A stretch of 64,000 bases of DNA from a bacterium (GCA_027021615.1 JALUTY010000087.1:1-64000); one strand, 5' to 3'. Counted from the first letter of the stretch, positions 50,646 through 59,981 are shown. Program-made: numbers and translations. Notes: generated by a model from the letters alone, not told the origin.

Positions 50646-51197
50646 TCACTCCTCCCACCGCACGTCGTACACGGCGCGGCCCGGCCGGTCGCAGAACAGG
50701 CGGGCCACCTTGGCCTGCATCGTCCCGTCCAGCAGGCCCCGGGCCGTGGCCTCGGTCAGGGCGTGGACCGTGAACGCGTCGCCCTCCACCTCGACGGTGA
50801 GGGTCCCCGGGGTCAGGGTGATCGAGTTGGCCAGGAGCATCCGGGCCACGCCGTTGGGCTGGTCCGACCGGAACCGCACCACCCTCGGGCTCACGGGCAT
50901 CCGGGGGTGGAGCACCACCCCGGCCACGTGGAGCGCGGACAGGACGATCTGGCCCAGGAGCCACCCGCAGTAGGCCGCGAACCGGAGCACGTGCACCTCG
51001 GCCTCCCCCCGGGACGCCCCGGCGGCCCGGGGGAGTCTTCGGTCGAGCCACAGCACGCAGGCCACGGACACCACCCCGAGTCCCAGGTGGAAGGGGTCGT
51101 AGAGACCGCTCAGGGCGAGCCACAGGGCCATCAGGAGCAGCGCCCGGCCGACCAGGCCCAGGGACAGGCGCCGCGCGGGAGCCGGGGAGCGGGGCAC
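50646..51197 (-). CDS. mrpE: MrpE
   Basis: A 183-aa protein with two N-terminal helices (RALLLMALWLALSGLY; LGLGVVSVACVLWL) and the MrpE domain, including GQIVLSALHVAGVVLHPRMP and ANSITLTPGTLTVEVEGD. GTG start at 51,197, with GAGGAGC 7 nt upstream. It follows the alarmone-synthetase-like gene by 11 nt, so they share a transcript. Confidence 0.9.
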   Translation of the reverse strand: MPRSPAPARRLSLGLVGRALLLMALWLALSGLYDPFHLGLGVVSVACVLWLDRRLPRAAGASRGEAEVHVLRFAAYCGWLLGQIVLSALHVAGVVLHPRMPVSPRVVRFRSDQPNGVARMLLANSITLTPGTLTVEVEGDAFTVHALTEATARGLLDGTMQAKVARLFCDRPGRAVYDVRWEE

Positions 51198-51208
51198 GTC
51201 CGCGCTCC

Positions 51209-52381
51209 TCACCGGCCCCCGGCCGGCGCGGCCGCCATCTCGGCGAACCGCCGTGCCAGCCGGGCGATGCGGGGAAGCCGGCCCCTGGGCTTGTCCGACT
51301 GGTGGCGCCGGAGCACCTCGGGGGCCCTGCGGGCCAGCAGGAGCACCAGCAGATGGTCCGAGCTGCCGGGGTCGAGCACCACCCCCCAGTCGTGGGTGCG
51401 GAGCTGATGGGCCCGGAAGGCCTCGAACAGGTTCCACGACTCCCGCTGGTAGTCGCCGACCAGCAGGTGCTCCTCAATCTTCTCCGGGGTGGTCAGCCCG
51501 AACGCCCGCAGCTCCTCGAGCAGGGCCAGGGCGTGCATCTCGAAGTTGTGGGCCATGGGGAAACGCTCCCGCATCCGGGCCACGAAGTCGAAGGTGTCCG
51601 TGAACTCGCCGGTCCGCCGGGCCAGCCGGCACCGGGTGGCCGCGATCAGGGCGTTCAGGACCTCGTCCCCCTTCTTGGTCAGCGCCCCGAGGGCCGACAG
51701 GAGCTCCATCTCCTCGTCCGAGGGCTCGCCGTTGGCGGCCTTGTACACCAGGTTGTGCTCGATCTCGTTCCACACGTGGGCCAGCAGGCTGCACACCTGG
51801 ATCTCGCAGCTGGTGCCCTGGAGGTTGGCCCCCCGGCCGGTGAGGTCCCGGGAGGGCAGGATCACCTGGCAGTGGATCGCGCGGTAGTGGCGTGAGGGGT
51901 CGGCCTTGACCTCCACGTCCACCTCGCCCCCCTCGCCGGGGCCGTCGAACGCCAGCCGGATGTCCTCCACCACCTTGTCCCGGTCGGCCTCCACGTAGGT
52001 CTTGACCCGCACCCCGGCCAGGTCGCTGACCATGTCCAGCAGATCCTCCGGGGCCCGGGCGGCCGGGGGCTCCCCGGCCAGGAGCTCCTCGAGCTTGCGC
52101 TCCAGGCTCTCGAGGGTCTTGGCCCGGGCGTCCACGACCCCCAGGATGGCGTTGGCCTTCAGGAGCCGCCGGCACTTCTCGGCCACCATGTTCGCCAGCT
52201 TGACGTACCGGTCCTGCTCCCGCCGGTACCGGGCCACGGCAGCCGAGACCAGGTCTCGGGTGTCTGCCGCAGCCGTGGCCCTGCCCCCCGCCAGCCGGCG
52301 GGGCGGTCCCCACCCGCAAGCCAGGGGAAAGCCTTGGTCTTTGGCCTGGTAGGGGCTTCCGTTCGGAGTAGGGTGCCTCAC
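51209..52381 (-). CDS. RelA/SpoT-domain protein (small alarmone synthetase-like)
   Basis: A 390-aa soluble protein. Residues ~40-250 form a RelA/SpoT nucleotidyltransferase domain: LLDMVSDLAGVRVKTYVEAD, HYRAIHCQVILPSRD and CEIQVCSLLAHVWNEIEHNL. There is no HD hydrolase, TGS or ACT domain. The C-terminal ~140 residues are helical and unassigned. It probably makes (p)ppGpp or another pyrophosphorylated nucleotide. GTG start at 52,381 is supported by AAGGAG 5 nt upstream. It heads the Mrp operon, an unusual partnership. Confidence 0.82.
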   Translation of the reverse strand: MRHPTPNGSPYQAKDQGFPLACGWGPPRRLAGGRATAAADTRDLVSAAVARYRREQDRYVKLANMVAEKCRRLLKANAILGVVDARAKTLESLERKLEELLAGEPPAARAPEDLLDMVSDLAGVRVKTYVEADRDKVVEDIRLAFDGPGEGGEVDVEVKADPSRHYRAIHCQVILPSRDLTGRGANLQGTSCEIQVCSLLAHVWNEIEHNLVYKAANGEPSDEEMELLSALGALTKKGDEVLNALIAATRCRLARRTGEFTDTFDFVARMRERFPMAHNFEMHALALLEELRAFGLTTPEKIEEHLLVGDYQRESWNLFEAFRAHQLRTHDWGVVLDPGSSDHLLVLLLARRAPEVLRRHQSDKPRGRLPRIARLARRFAEMAAAPAGGR

Positions 52382-52571
52382 GTGATCTCCTTACCCATGC
52401 CTGGAGGTCCCCCCGGCTGTGGGGGCTCCAGCGGCAGGCTTGGGGAGGCCGCCATACGCCCCAGGGCTACAGAGAGAAACAGCCGGATCCGCCCCCGCCT
52501 TGGGGGACAGACCCGGCCGTCGGGCGCCAAGGGAAAACCCCCTGCGCCGTTGGGCTGGGCGTCACGGCGAC
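52382..52571 (-). promoter_or_regulatory. Structured 5' leader of rel-mrp operon
   Basis: On the minus strand this 190-nt region holds several strong stem-loops. One is CCGGGTCTGTCCCCC paired with GGGGGCGGATCCGG near 52,480-52,520. Another is CTGGAGCCCCC paired with GGGGG and CTCCAG near 52,402-52,437, ending 20 nt before the GTG start. No known riboswitch could be matched by eye. It follows the terminator at 52,572 directly. Confidence 0.4.
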
Positions 52572-52610
52572 AAAAAAAGCCGGACGAGGGCCTCTTACCC
52601 TCAGTCCGGC
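52572..52610 (-). terminator. Rho-independent terminator
   Basis: On the minus strand GCCGGACTGAGGG and CCCTCGTCCGGC pair in a 12-bp stem with one bulge and a 7-nt loop, followed by TTTTTTT. It could end the transcript of the DUF2294 gene at 52,782, or act as an attenuator within a longer leader of the rel-mrp operon. 52,611-52,781 contains no gene. Confidence 0.85.
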
Positions 52611-52781
52611 CTATTCCTCGACCGACTCCCCTGCGGCGGGGAGCCCTTCCAGGAATCTGCTCTTTCGTTTCTTCTACCGGATCGTCTCCGGGTCGTCAAG
52701 GCGGCGAGGCGATCTGCTCCGTCTGTCGATGGATGTCAGCAACCCCGGGGGGCGGTCGCCGAGCCCCTTGGGGAAGGGGGG

Positions 52782-53141
52782 TCAGCAGCGGGGCGGGCCG
52801 TCCAAGGTGAAGACGAAGATCCGCTCCCCGGTCTGGGTACTCAGGTCCGTGTGCATGGCCACCACCCGCCTGCAGGTGACGTCCTCCACCACGGTGTATA
52901 CGAGCTCCTTGGCCCCTTCGATCAGGTTGGCCCGCATCTTCTTGACAAGATCGATCCCCTCGGGGTTCTTAGCGAGGTGCTGCTCCGCCGGGGTCAGCAC
53001 CCCGTTGAGGCGCACCAGCACGATGTCCCCGATCACGTGGCAGGTGGCCTCCTTGGGCCCCCGGCCCATGTACTCCTTCTCGAAAACCACGAACGCCTTG
53101 GCCAGCTCGTCCTCAATGCGGCCGTAGGGGCTGCGCGGCAT
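52782..53141 (-). CDS. DUF2294-family protein
   Basis: A 119-aa protein fitting DUF2294: [40 protein letters not shown] and a C-terminal [10 protein letters not shown]. The function is unknown; relatives are small cytoplasmic proteins sometimes near cation transport genes. Single gene, divergent from the PpiD-like gene. Confidence 0.82.
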   Translation of the reverse strand: MPRSPYGRIEDELAKAFVVFEKEYMGRGPKEATCHVIGDIVLVRLNGVLTPAEQHLAKNPEGIDLVKKMRANLIEGAKELVYTVVEDVTCRRVVAMHTDLSTQTGERIFVFTLDGPPRC

Positions 53142-53303
53142 CCCGCATCTCCTCCGCCCAGGGTGGTAACGTTCCCCTTCTTATGCCACCGCCAGCGGGG
53201 AAGTCCAGTGCCCGGCCGGTCGAAGGCCGATCCCGCCCGGGATCTCGGCCCCGGAAGAGCCGCCGGGACGCCGCCGCGGCCAGGGATAACCGCCCGGGGC
53301 TTC

Positions 53304-53333
53304 TTGATTTTCCACGGGTCCGTGCGGTAGCGT
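53304..53333 (+). promoter_or_regulatory. Possible promoter of the PpiD-like gene
   Basis: TTGATT (53,304-53,309) and TAGCGT (53,328-53,333), 18 nt apart, lie 54 nt before the ATG at 53,387. The match is moderate. The rest of the 245-bp divergent gap 53,142-53,386 is GC-rich with no gene. Confidence 0.4.
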
Positions 53334-53386
53334 TACCGGCTTCGTGCGTGGCATCGCTTTTCGAGCCGAACCGGGAGATCTCACCG

Positions 53387-55282
53387 ATGCTCAACCAGAT
53401 CCGGAAAAACGTTCGGAACCCCTACGTACAGGCGGTTCTCGGCCTCATCATCCTGGTGTTCATCTTCTTTTTCGGGTGGGGGGTGCGGTCCAAAAAGGCC
53501 ACATACGTAGCCAAGGTGAACGACACCGAGATCGACCTGGCCACCTACCAGAGGGCCTACGGCAACCTGACCGACCTGTACCGAAAGGCCTACGGCGACC
53601 GGTGGAACCCCCGGATGTCCAAGGAGCTGGGGCTGGCCCGGCGGGCCTTGGACCAGCTGATCGACCAGACCCTGCTGCTGCAGGAGGCCGACCGACGCGG
53701 CATCGAGGTCACGGACGAGGAGCTGGCGGCCGCCATTCAGGCGGTGGACGCGTTCCAGGAGGGGGGCCGGTTCAGCAAGCAGAGGTACCTCCAGATCCTC
53801 GACGCGAACCGGATCACTCCGCTGGAGTACGAGGAGTCCACCCGGCGCGAGCTGCTGCTGCGCAAGGTGGAGCAGGCGATCCGCTCCCAGGCCCAGGTCT
53901 CGGACGCCGAGGTGGAGACCGAGTACCGGGACCGCAACACCAAGGCCCGGATCGCGCTCGTGGCGTTCCGGCCCGAGGCGTTCGAGGCTGACGTGAAGGT
54001 GACCGACGCGGTCTTAGCCGATTTCTATGAGGCCCAGAAGGAGCAGTACCGCACCCCGGAGCGGCGGTCGGCCCGGTACATCCTGTTCGGCCCCGAGGCG
54101 TTCGAGAAGGACGTGGAGGTGACCGATGCAGAGGTCGAGCAGGAGTACAACTGGCGGGCCGGGGAGTTCACCGTGGCCGAGGCGGTGCGGGCCCGGCACA
54201 TCTTGCTGAAGGTGCCGCCCAACGCGGACGAGGCCAAGGAGAAGCAGGTCCGCGAGCGGATCGAGAAGCTGCGCAAGCAGGTTCTGGACGGTGCGGACTT
54301 CGCGGAGCTGGCCAAGAAGTACTCGGAGGATCCGGGATCCAAGGACCGGGGTGGGGACCTGGGCTACTTCGAGCGGGGGAAGATGGTGCCCGAGTTCGAG
54401 AGGGCGGCGTTCGCGCTCCAGCCCGGGCAGGTGAGCGAGCCGGTGAAAACCGCCTTCGGGTACCATCTGATCCTGGTGGAGGACCATCGCCAGGCCCGGC
54501 AGCAGCCCCTGGAGGAGGTCCGCGACCGGATCGAACGGGACATTCGCCGGCGAAAGGCCCTGGAGCTGGCGTTCACGGCCGCGGACAACACCCTGATGGA
54601 CCTGGAGGACGGGAAGGTCACCTGGGACGACCTGGCCAAGGACCACGAGGTCAAGACCACCGGCCTCGTGGCCAAGACCGACCGGATCCCGGGGGTGGCC
54701 AAGCCCGACGAGTTCCGGGACCTGCTGTTCTCCACCGACCCCGACGGGCCGGGGGAGATCCTGGAGACCCCCCAGGGTACCTACCTGATCGCCGTGGCCG
54801 AGGCCAAGCCGGCCGAGATCCCCCCGCTGGAGGCGGTTCGGGACCGGGTGGAGGCCGCATACCGCAAGGCCCAGGCGGCCCGGCTGGCCCGGGAGAAGGC
54901 CGGGCAGTTCCTGTCCGAGGCCCGGGCAAAGGGCTGGGACGAGACCCTCAAGGCCTGGAGCCTCGACGCCGAGACCACCCAGCCCTTCGCCAAGAAGGGC
55001 GGTGCGGTGCCCAAGATCGGGTGGTCTCCGGAGCTCAAGGAGGCGGTGTTCGGCCTGGAGCCCGGCCAGGTGGCCGATGCTCCGTTCGAGGTGAACGGCG
55101 TGGTGTACGCCGTGCGGCTCGTGGAGCGAATCGAGCCCGACATGTCGGGGCTGGAGGAGGCCCGGGAGCGGATCCGCAAGGAGCTGCTGTCCAAAAAGCA
55201 GGATGAGTACTTCGAGGAGTACCTCAAGAGGCTCCGGGCCGAGGCGGAGATCGAGATCAACGAGGACCTGCTGAGGCTGTGA
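53387..55282 (+). CDS. ppiD: PpiD/SurA-type peptidyl-prolyl isomerase
   Basis: A 631-aa periplasmic chaperone anchored by one N-terminal helix ([17 protein letters not shown], ~18-34). A SurA-N-like region ([20 protein letters not shown]) follows, then a parvulin domain about residues 265-365 ([39 protein letters not shown]) and a second, degenerate rotamase-like region. It assists folding of exported proteins at the inner membrane. The start at 53,387 places the anchor at the N-terminus; the longer frame from 53,183 is not coding-like. Confidence 0.92.
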   Translation: MLNQIRKNVRNPYVQAVLGLIILVFIFFFGWGVRSKKATYVAKVNDTEIDLATYQRAYGNLTDLYRKAYGDRWNPRMSKELGLARRALDQLIDQTLLLQEADRRGIEVTDEELAAAIQAVDAFQEGGRFSKQRYLQILDANRITPLEYEESTRRELLLRKVEQAIRSQAQVSDAEVETEYRDRNTKARIALVAFRPEAFEADVKVTDAVLADFYEAQKEQYRTPERRSARYILFGPEAFEKDVEVTDAEVEQEYNWRAGEFTVAEAVRARHILLKVPPNADEAKEKQVRERIEKLRKQVLDGADFAELAKKYSEDPGSKDRGGDLGYFERGKMVPEFERAAFALQPGQVSEPVKTAFGYHLILVEDHRQARQQPLEEVRDRIERDIRRRKALELAFTAADNTLMDLEDGKVTWDDLAKDHEVKTTGLVAKTDRIPGVAKPDEFRDLLFSTDPDGPGEILETPQGTYLIAVAEAKPAEIPPLEAVRDRVEAAYRKAQAARLAREKAGQFLSEARAKGWDETLKAWSLDAETTQPFAKKGGAVPKIGWSPELKEAVFGLEPGQVADAPFEVNGVVYAVRLVERIEPDMSGLEEARERIRKELLSKKQDEYFEEYLKRLRAEAEIEINEDLLRL

Positions 55283-55367
55283 CAGGCTGCAAGGCTAGGA
55301 CGCAGGGAGGCGGGGAGGCGAGAAAGCTAGAAGGCTGAACGCGGACACGAATGCGACGGCCCGGCGG

Positions 55368-56102
55368 TCAGCGCCGGGCCGTCTTGCGTGCCGGCGCCGC
55401 CCAGGACACCACGGCATCGAGCTCCCGGCCCGGCGGGAGCCTCGGCGGCAGGAGCGCCCGGAGCCGTGCCGTGAGGGCCTCGTAGCCCCCGCCTCCGGGG
55501 CCACCCCAGCGAGCCGAACCCTCCCCCGGCAACGTTCCCACCAGGAAGCACGCCACCCCAGCGGCCCGAAGCCGGCCCCCGAGCCGGTCCGCCGCGGCCA
55601 GGGCGTGCAGATTGCCCACCAGCACCACCGCCCGCGGGGCCCCCTCGGCCAGCACCCGGAGAACCCGCGAGGCCATGAAGGCGTCCCGATCCCCCCGCCG
55701 GCCCCAGGGCAGGTCCAGGGCCACCAGCCGAAGCCCGCCGCCCCGGGCCTGCCGGCCCAGGGCCAGCAGGAGGTCGCGGTACGACGGCGTGCCGATGACC
55801 CGGGGCAGGAGCGCCGGAGGGACCGGCCCGGCGCCCAGCCGGTCGAGGAGCGGCTGGCGGTCGGCCGGGATCTCGAGGCCCACCACCGTGCCAGGAAAGC
55901 GGCGACCCGCCTCGGCCGCGATCCGGCCGAACAGGGCTCGGCCCGGCGCGAACCCGTGGCGCTCGCCCATCACCACCACCCGGTGGGTGACAAGCGCCGC
56001 CAGCACCTCGCCCTCGGCCGGAGCGGCCGCGCAGGGCCCGGCCAGGCCCACCGCGGCCAACAGAGAGGCGGCCCCAGCGGCCGCCCGCATGCCTCCGTGC
56101 AA
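55368..56102 (-). CDS. ChaN-like secreted protein
   Basis: A 244-aa protein with a signal peptide (AAAGAASLLAAVGLAGPCAAAP). The ChaN/erythromycin-esterase-like motifs are VVVMGERHGFAPG, GTVVGLEIPADRQ, LVALDLPWGRRGDRDAF and VLVGNLHALAAADRL. ChaN-type proteins bind heme or are uncharacterised lipoproteins; no lipobox is seen here. TTG start at 56,102 has GAGGAGG 5 nt upstream; ATG at 56,090 is an alternative. The 85-bp gap to ppiD holds a short GGACGC/AGGCTAG tract. Confidence 0.7.
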   Translation of the reverse strand: MHGGMRAAAGAASLLAAVGLAGPCAAAPAEGEVLAALVTHRVVVMGERHGFAPGRALFGRIAAEAGRRFPGTVVGLEIPADRQPLLDRLGAGPVPPALLPRVIGTPSYRDLLLALGRQARGGGLRLVALDLPWGRRGDRDAFMASRVLRVLAEGAPRAVVLVGNLHALAAADRLGGRLRAAGVACFLVGTLPGEGSARWGGPGGGGYEALTARLRALLPPRLPPGRELDAVVSWAAPARKTARR

Positions 56103-56200
56103 CGAAACCTCCTCGTCCGGCACTCGGGCCCCCCTGTCGGGGGGCAAGGGCCCTCCGGAGAAACAAGCCTATTCTGTCGCCGGGTTGAACACCGCGTCCT

Positions 56201-56548
56201 TCACCCCTTCCGGTCCAGGAGCGTCCCGAGCATCTCGTCCTGGCTGCGGAGCACCTGGAGGTTGGCCTCGAACCCCCGCTCCCCCTCGATCCGGCGCGCC
56301 GTCTCCTGGACCAGGTCCACGTTGGACCCCTCGGCGGGCTCGGTCTCCGGCGGAACGGGCGGAACGGGAGCGCCGGGGGCGTCCGAGCGGGTGGCCTCGG
56401 CCCGGACCCCGGACGGGGTTTCGGAGAACGTCACCTCCACCCGCTTGTACCCGCGGGTGGAGACGTTCGCGAGGTTCTTCGAGGCCGCGTTCACCTGTGT
56501 CTCACGGGCGAGCGCTCCGGCCAGCGCGGTGTTCAAGGCTCGAATCAT
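56201..56548 (-). CDS. Orphan FlgC/flagellar-rod-like protein
   Basis: A 115-aa protein with the flagellar basal-body rod N-terminus (LAGALARETQVNAASKNLAN then VSTRGYKRVEV) and the matching C-terminal helix (GERGFEANLQVLRSQDEMLG). Between them the typical FlgC core is shortened. No other flagellar gene is nearby. It may be a divergent rod protein or a relic with another role. ATG at 56,548 follows GGGAGG. 56,549-56,740 shows nothing. Confidence 0.8.
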   Translation of the reverse strand: MIRALNTALAGALARETQVNAASKNLANVSTRGYKRVEVTFSETPSGVRAEATRSDAPGAPVPPVPPETEPAEGSNVDLVQETARRIEGERGFEANLQVLRSQDEMLGTLLDRKG

Positions 56549-56740
56549 GGAAACCTCCCGCCGTCTGGTGTGACGTCCTTCTTCCCTTCTCGGCCTCGCC
56601 CTTAACCGGCTTGAACCCAGGAGGGAGCGGGCTATGTTTTCTTTGCGTGACGCCGACCCCCGGTCCTCGGTCGTGGGGGCTCCCCGGGAGCCACGGGCGG
56701 CCTGTGACCAACGACAAACGGCGCCGGAGGGAGACCAACA

Positions 56741-58441
56741 ATGGACCGAGGCCGACTCCTGGCCGTGGCCAGGGGCGACGAACCCGCCGACCTCGTGTTC
56801 CGGAACGCCCGGGTGCTCGACGTGTTCCTGGGGCGTCTGGAGGACGCCGATGTGGCCGTGGCCGAGGGCCGGGTGGCAGGGGTCGGTCGCGGGTACCGGG
56901 GCCGGGAGGAGGTGGACGTGGGGGGGCGTGTCCTCGGCCCCGGCCTCATCGACGCCCACGTGCACCTGGAGAGCTCGCTCCTGCATCCGCGGGAGTTCGC
57001 TCGGGCCCTCGCCGGCCGGGGGGTCACCACCGCGATCACAAACCCCCACGAGATCGCGAACGTCTGCGGGCTCGCGGGCCTGCGGTGGCTCCTGGGGGAG
57101 GGCCGCGGGGCCGACTGCGACCTCCTCGTGACCCTTCCCTCCTGTGTCCCTGCCACGGATCTGGCCACGTCCGGTGCCGAGGTGCTCCCGGCGGACCTGC
57201 GAGAACTCCGGGATTGGCCCGGCGTGGTGGGGCTTGGGGAGATCATGGACGTGGCCGGCGTCGTGGAGGGGAACCTCCGGATCCTGGAGGAGATGGCGTT
57301 GGGGTTCCCCCATGTGGACGGCCACGCCCCAGGCCTCACCGGCCCGAGCCTCAACGCCTACATCGGTATGGGCCCTTCCACCGACCACGAAGCCGTGGCG
57401 CCCGAGGAGGCCCGGGAGAAAGCCGCCCGGGGGATGCGGATCCTGATCCGGGAGGGCAGCGCCGCCCGTAACCTGGAGGCGCTCCTCCCCGCTGTGAGCC
57501 CTCGCACCGAGCGGCGCTTCTGCCTCTGCACCGACGATCTGTCTCCGGCCGACCTCCGGGACCGGGGCGGGGTGGACCACGCCCTTGGCCGGGCGATCGA
57601 TCTCGGGCTCGACCCGTTCATCGCCTGGCGGCTCGCCACCCTGAACGCAGCCGAGACCTGGGGGCTCACCGACCGTGGGGCCGTGGCCCCGGGCCGTCGG
57701 GCAGACCTGGTGATCTGGGAAAGCGTGGAAGAGCCGAGGGCCGTGGCCGTGTATCGACAGGGTCGAAGGGTGGGGCCGGGAGAGCGGGGCCCCGGCGAGG
57801 CCCGGCCGTCGGGGGTGCCGGAGGAGCTGCTCCACACCGTTCGGATCGACTGGAACCGGGTAAGCCTCGAGGTTTCGGCGAGCGGCGACCGGGCCCGAGT
57901 GATCCGGGTGCTCCCCGGCCAGATCGTGACCCCCTGCGAGGTGGTGGACCTTTCCCCGGCCGAGCCGGATCCGGCCCGGGATCTCGCCAAGCTCGCCGTG
58001 ATCGAGCGGCATCGGGGGAGCGGCCGGGTCGGGCTCGGGTTCGTGAGGGGTTTCGGGCTCCGGCGGGGCGCTCTGGCAACCACCGTGGCCCACGACCACC
58101 ACAACCTGATGGTTCTGGGCATGGACCACGTCTCCATGCTCACGGCCGCCCGGGCCGTGGCGGAAGCCGGGGGCGGCATGACCGCCGCCCTGGGCGACCG
58201 GGTACTGGCGCAGCTGGAGCTGCCCGTGGCCGGGCTTTTGTCCCTCGCGTCCCTGGACCGGGTAGCCCGCGCCCAGAAGGCGCTCGACCGGGCGGCTCGG
58301 GATCTCGGGGTCTCGATCTCGGAGCCGTTTTGGAGCCTGAGCTTCCTTGGGCTCGAGGTGGTCCCGGAACTCAAACTCACCGACCGCGGGCTCGTGGACG
58401 TGGGGTCGGGTCGGGTCGTGCCGTTGTTTTTGGAGAGGTAA
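56741..58441 (+). CDS. ade: Adenine deaminase
   Basis: A 566-aa amidohydrolase of the AdeC/Ade type: GPGLIDAHVHLESSLLHPRE (metal-binding His pair), TNPHEIANVCG, LPSCVPATDLATSGA, CLCTDDLSPADLRDRGGVDH and ATTVAHDHHNLMVLGMD. It converts adenine to hypoxanthine, which the Hpt encoded 2 nt downstream turns into IMP. It is unrelated in fold detail to the CRISPR-associated deaminase at 12,408. Confidence 0.94.
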   Translation: MDRGRLLAVARGDEPADLVFRNARVLDVFLGRLEDADVAVAEGRVAGVGRGYRGREEVDVGGRVLGPGLIDAHVHLESSLLHPREFARALAGRGVTTAITNPHEIANVCGLAGLRWLLGEGRGADCDLLVTLPSCVPATDLATSGAEVLPADLRELRDWPGVVGLGEIMDVAGVVEGNLRILEEMALGFPHVDGHAPGLTGPSLNAYIGMGPSTDHEAVAPEEAREKAARGMRILIREGSAARNLEALLPAVSPRTERRFCLCTDDLSPADLRDRGGVDHALGRAIDLGLDPFIAWRLATLNAAETWGLTDRGAVAPGRRADLVIWESVEEPRAVAVYRQGRRVGPGERGPGEARPSGVPEELLHTVRIDWNRVSLEVSASGDRARVIRVLPGQIVTPCEVVDLSPAEPDPARDLAKLAVIERHRGSGRVGLGFVRGFGLRRGALATTVAHDHHNLMVLGMDHVSMLTAARAVAEAGGGMTAALGDRVLAQLELPVAGLLSLASLDRVARAQKALDRAARDLGVSISEPFWSLSFLGLEVVPELKLTDRGLVDVGSGRVVPLFLER

Positions 58442-58443
58442 GC

Positions 58444-58992
58444 ATGAGCGGGTCGATCCAGGTCCTTTACGACGAGGCCTCAATCCGGCGTCGGGTGGCG
58501 GAGCTGGCCGACGAGGTGGACCGGGACCACCAGGGAGCGGGTGAGCTCGTTCTCGTGGGAGTGCTCAAGGGGAGCTTCATCTTCCTCGCAGACCTCGCCC
58601 GGACCCTCACCGTGCCCCGGAGGGTGGACTTCCTGGCCGTCTCTACCTATCCGGGGGAGACGCGGGAGCCCGGGGCTGTGCGCCTCCTGATGGATCTCCG
58701 CATCGACATCGCCGGCCGCCACGTGCTCCTGGTGGAGGACATCGTGGACACCGGGTCTACATTGGCCTACCTCCAGGGCCTGTTGGCCGCGCGCAAGCCG
58801 GCCGCGCTGCGCACCTGCGTGCTTCTGCGCAAAGGCGTCCGGCTCCGGCACGACGTGACGCTCGACTATGTGGGGTTCGACATCCCGGATGTCTGGGTGG
58901 TGGGCTACGGGCTCGACATGGCCGAGCGGCTCCGGTGCCTGCCCTACATCGGTGCTGTGGAGCCCCCGGTGACCAACGCCAACCCAGCCTGA
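58444..58992 (+). CDS. hpt: Hypoxanthine phosphoribosyltransferase
   Basis: A 182-aa type I phosphoribosyltransferase: LVLVGVLKGSFIFLADLART, DFLAVSTYPGETREPG and the PRPP-binding HVLLVEDIVDTGSTLAYLQG. It makes IMP or GMP from hypoxanthine or guanine. ATG at 58,444 directly after ade gives a purine salvage pair. Its last 49 nt overlap, on the opposite strand, the end of the glycosyltransferase gene. Confidence 0.94.
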   Translation: MSGSIQVLYDEASIRRRVAELADEVDRDHQGAGELVLVGVLKGSFIFLADLARTLTVPRRVDFLAVSTYPGETREPGAVRLLMDLRIDIAGRHVLLVEDIVDTGSTLAYLQGLLAARKPAALRTCVLLRKGVRLRHDVTLDYVGFDIPDVWVVGYGLDMAERLRCLPYIGAVEPPVTNANPA

Positions 58993-59882
58993 AACGCCCG
59001 TGCAGGGTCCAAGGCCGCGAGGCAAACGGGCTCGGCGCACGCGATGGCCCCGCCCGTCGCACAGGGAGCGCAGGCTGCGGCCGCGGTCACCACATGCACC
59101 CGTCCCCCCAGGGGCCGCCACAGCCGCGGATCGGTGGGGCCGAAGGCTGCCACCGTGGGCACGCCCAGGGCCCCCGCCAGGTGAGTGGGACCGGCGTCGT
59201 TCCCGAGGTAAAGGGCCGCGTCGCCCAGAACCTGGAGGAGGTCCGGGATCGTCTCGCACACCCGGACCTCCCCGACCGCGCCCCACCCGGCCGCCCCCCT
59301 CTCCACCTCGATCGGCCCAAGGATCACGCGGACCGGCAGACTGAGGGCCTGGGAGAGCTCCCCGCAGACCTCGGCCCAGAAACCGAGGGGAAAGCTTTTC
59401 TTGGGATCGCCGCTGCCCGTGTGGACCACGAGCGACCGGGGCGCTCGATGGGGCAGCGCCTGCGCCCTCCACCTCCGGAGCAGGGGCACCCGCGGCCGGG
59501 GCACCCCGGCCTGATCGAGCTGGAGCGCTTGGAACCGGGGGACCCAGGGCCCGGCGGGCGGGGGAAACGATGCCACGCCGAGGCTTCTGGCCCCCGCGTG
59601 CCGCAGCCACTCCGGAGGCCTTCGTCCCCCGAACGCCACGACCTGGTCGAAGCCGGCCAGGGTGCGGAGCACGGCCTCCGAGGGCGCGTCGCCCCACAGC
59701 TCGTGGCCCCGGCGGAGGAGCTCCGCAGGGGCCGGCCCAAACCCTGGGAGGAGCTTCAAGCGATCCGAAGGCCCCCAGAAGACCCTTTCGCCCCGAGCCC
59801 CCGCCCCAACCCGGAGGACGGCTGGCAGCGACAGAACGAGGTCCCCCAGACCCCCTCGGTGATAAACCAGCAACTTACCCAA
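58944..59882 (-). CDS. Heptosyltransferase-like glycosyltransferase (GT9)
   Basis: A 312-aa GT9 protein: KLLVYHRGGLGDLVLSLPAV at the N-terminus, PRSLVVHTGSGDPKKSFPLG (sugar-nucleotide site) and YLGNDAGPTHLAGALGVPTV near the C-terminus. It probably adds heptose or a related sugar to lipopolysaccharide core. The start is TTG at 59,882, with GGGAGG 7 nt upstream; longer frames to 60,356 run through the tautomerase gene. Its 3' end overlaps hpt convergently. Confidence 0.85.
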   Translation of the reverse strand: MGKLLVYHRGGLGDLVLSLPAVLRVGAGARGERVFWGPSDRLKLLPGFGPAPAELLRRGHELWGDAPSEAVLRTLAGFDQVVAFGGRRPPEWLRHAGARSLGVASFPPPAGPWVPRFQALQLDQAGVPRPRVPLLRRWRAQALPHRAPRSLVVHTGSGDPKKSFPLGFWAEVCGELSQALSLPVRVILGPIEVERGAAGWGAVGEVRVCETIPDLLQVLGDAALYLGNDAGPTHLAGALGVPTVAAFGPTDPRLWRPLGGRVHVVTAAAACAPCATGGAIACAEPVCLAALDPARAFQAGLALVTGGSTAPM

Positions 59883-59981
59883 CGCGACACCTCCCTCGGT
59901 TTCGTTCCGATCCGTTGCCAATGCTACCCGGCCGTGGCAAGCTTCGGCCACCCACACTTCGAGTACCGCAGGAGGACGTCC

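Noticed and set aside
52382-52781. 6S RNA, RNase P RNA or cobalamin riboswitch
   Set aside because: None of their conserved sequence blocks could be found by eye; left as an unknown structured leader.
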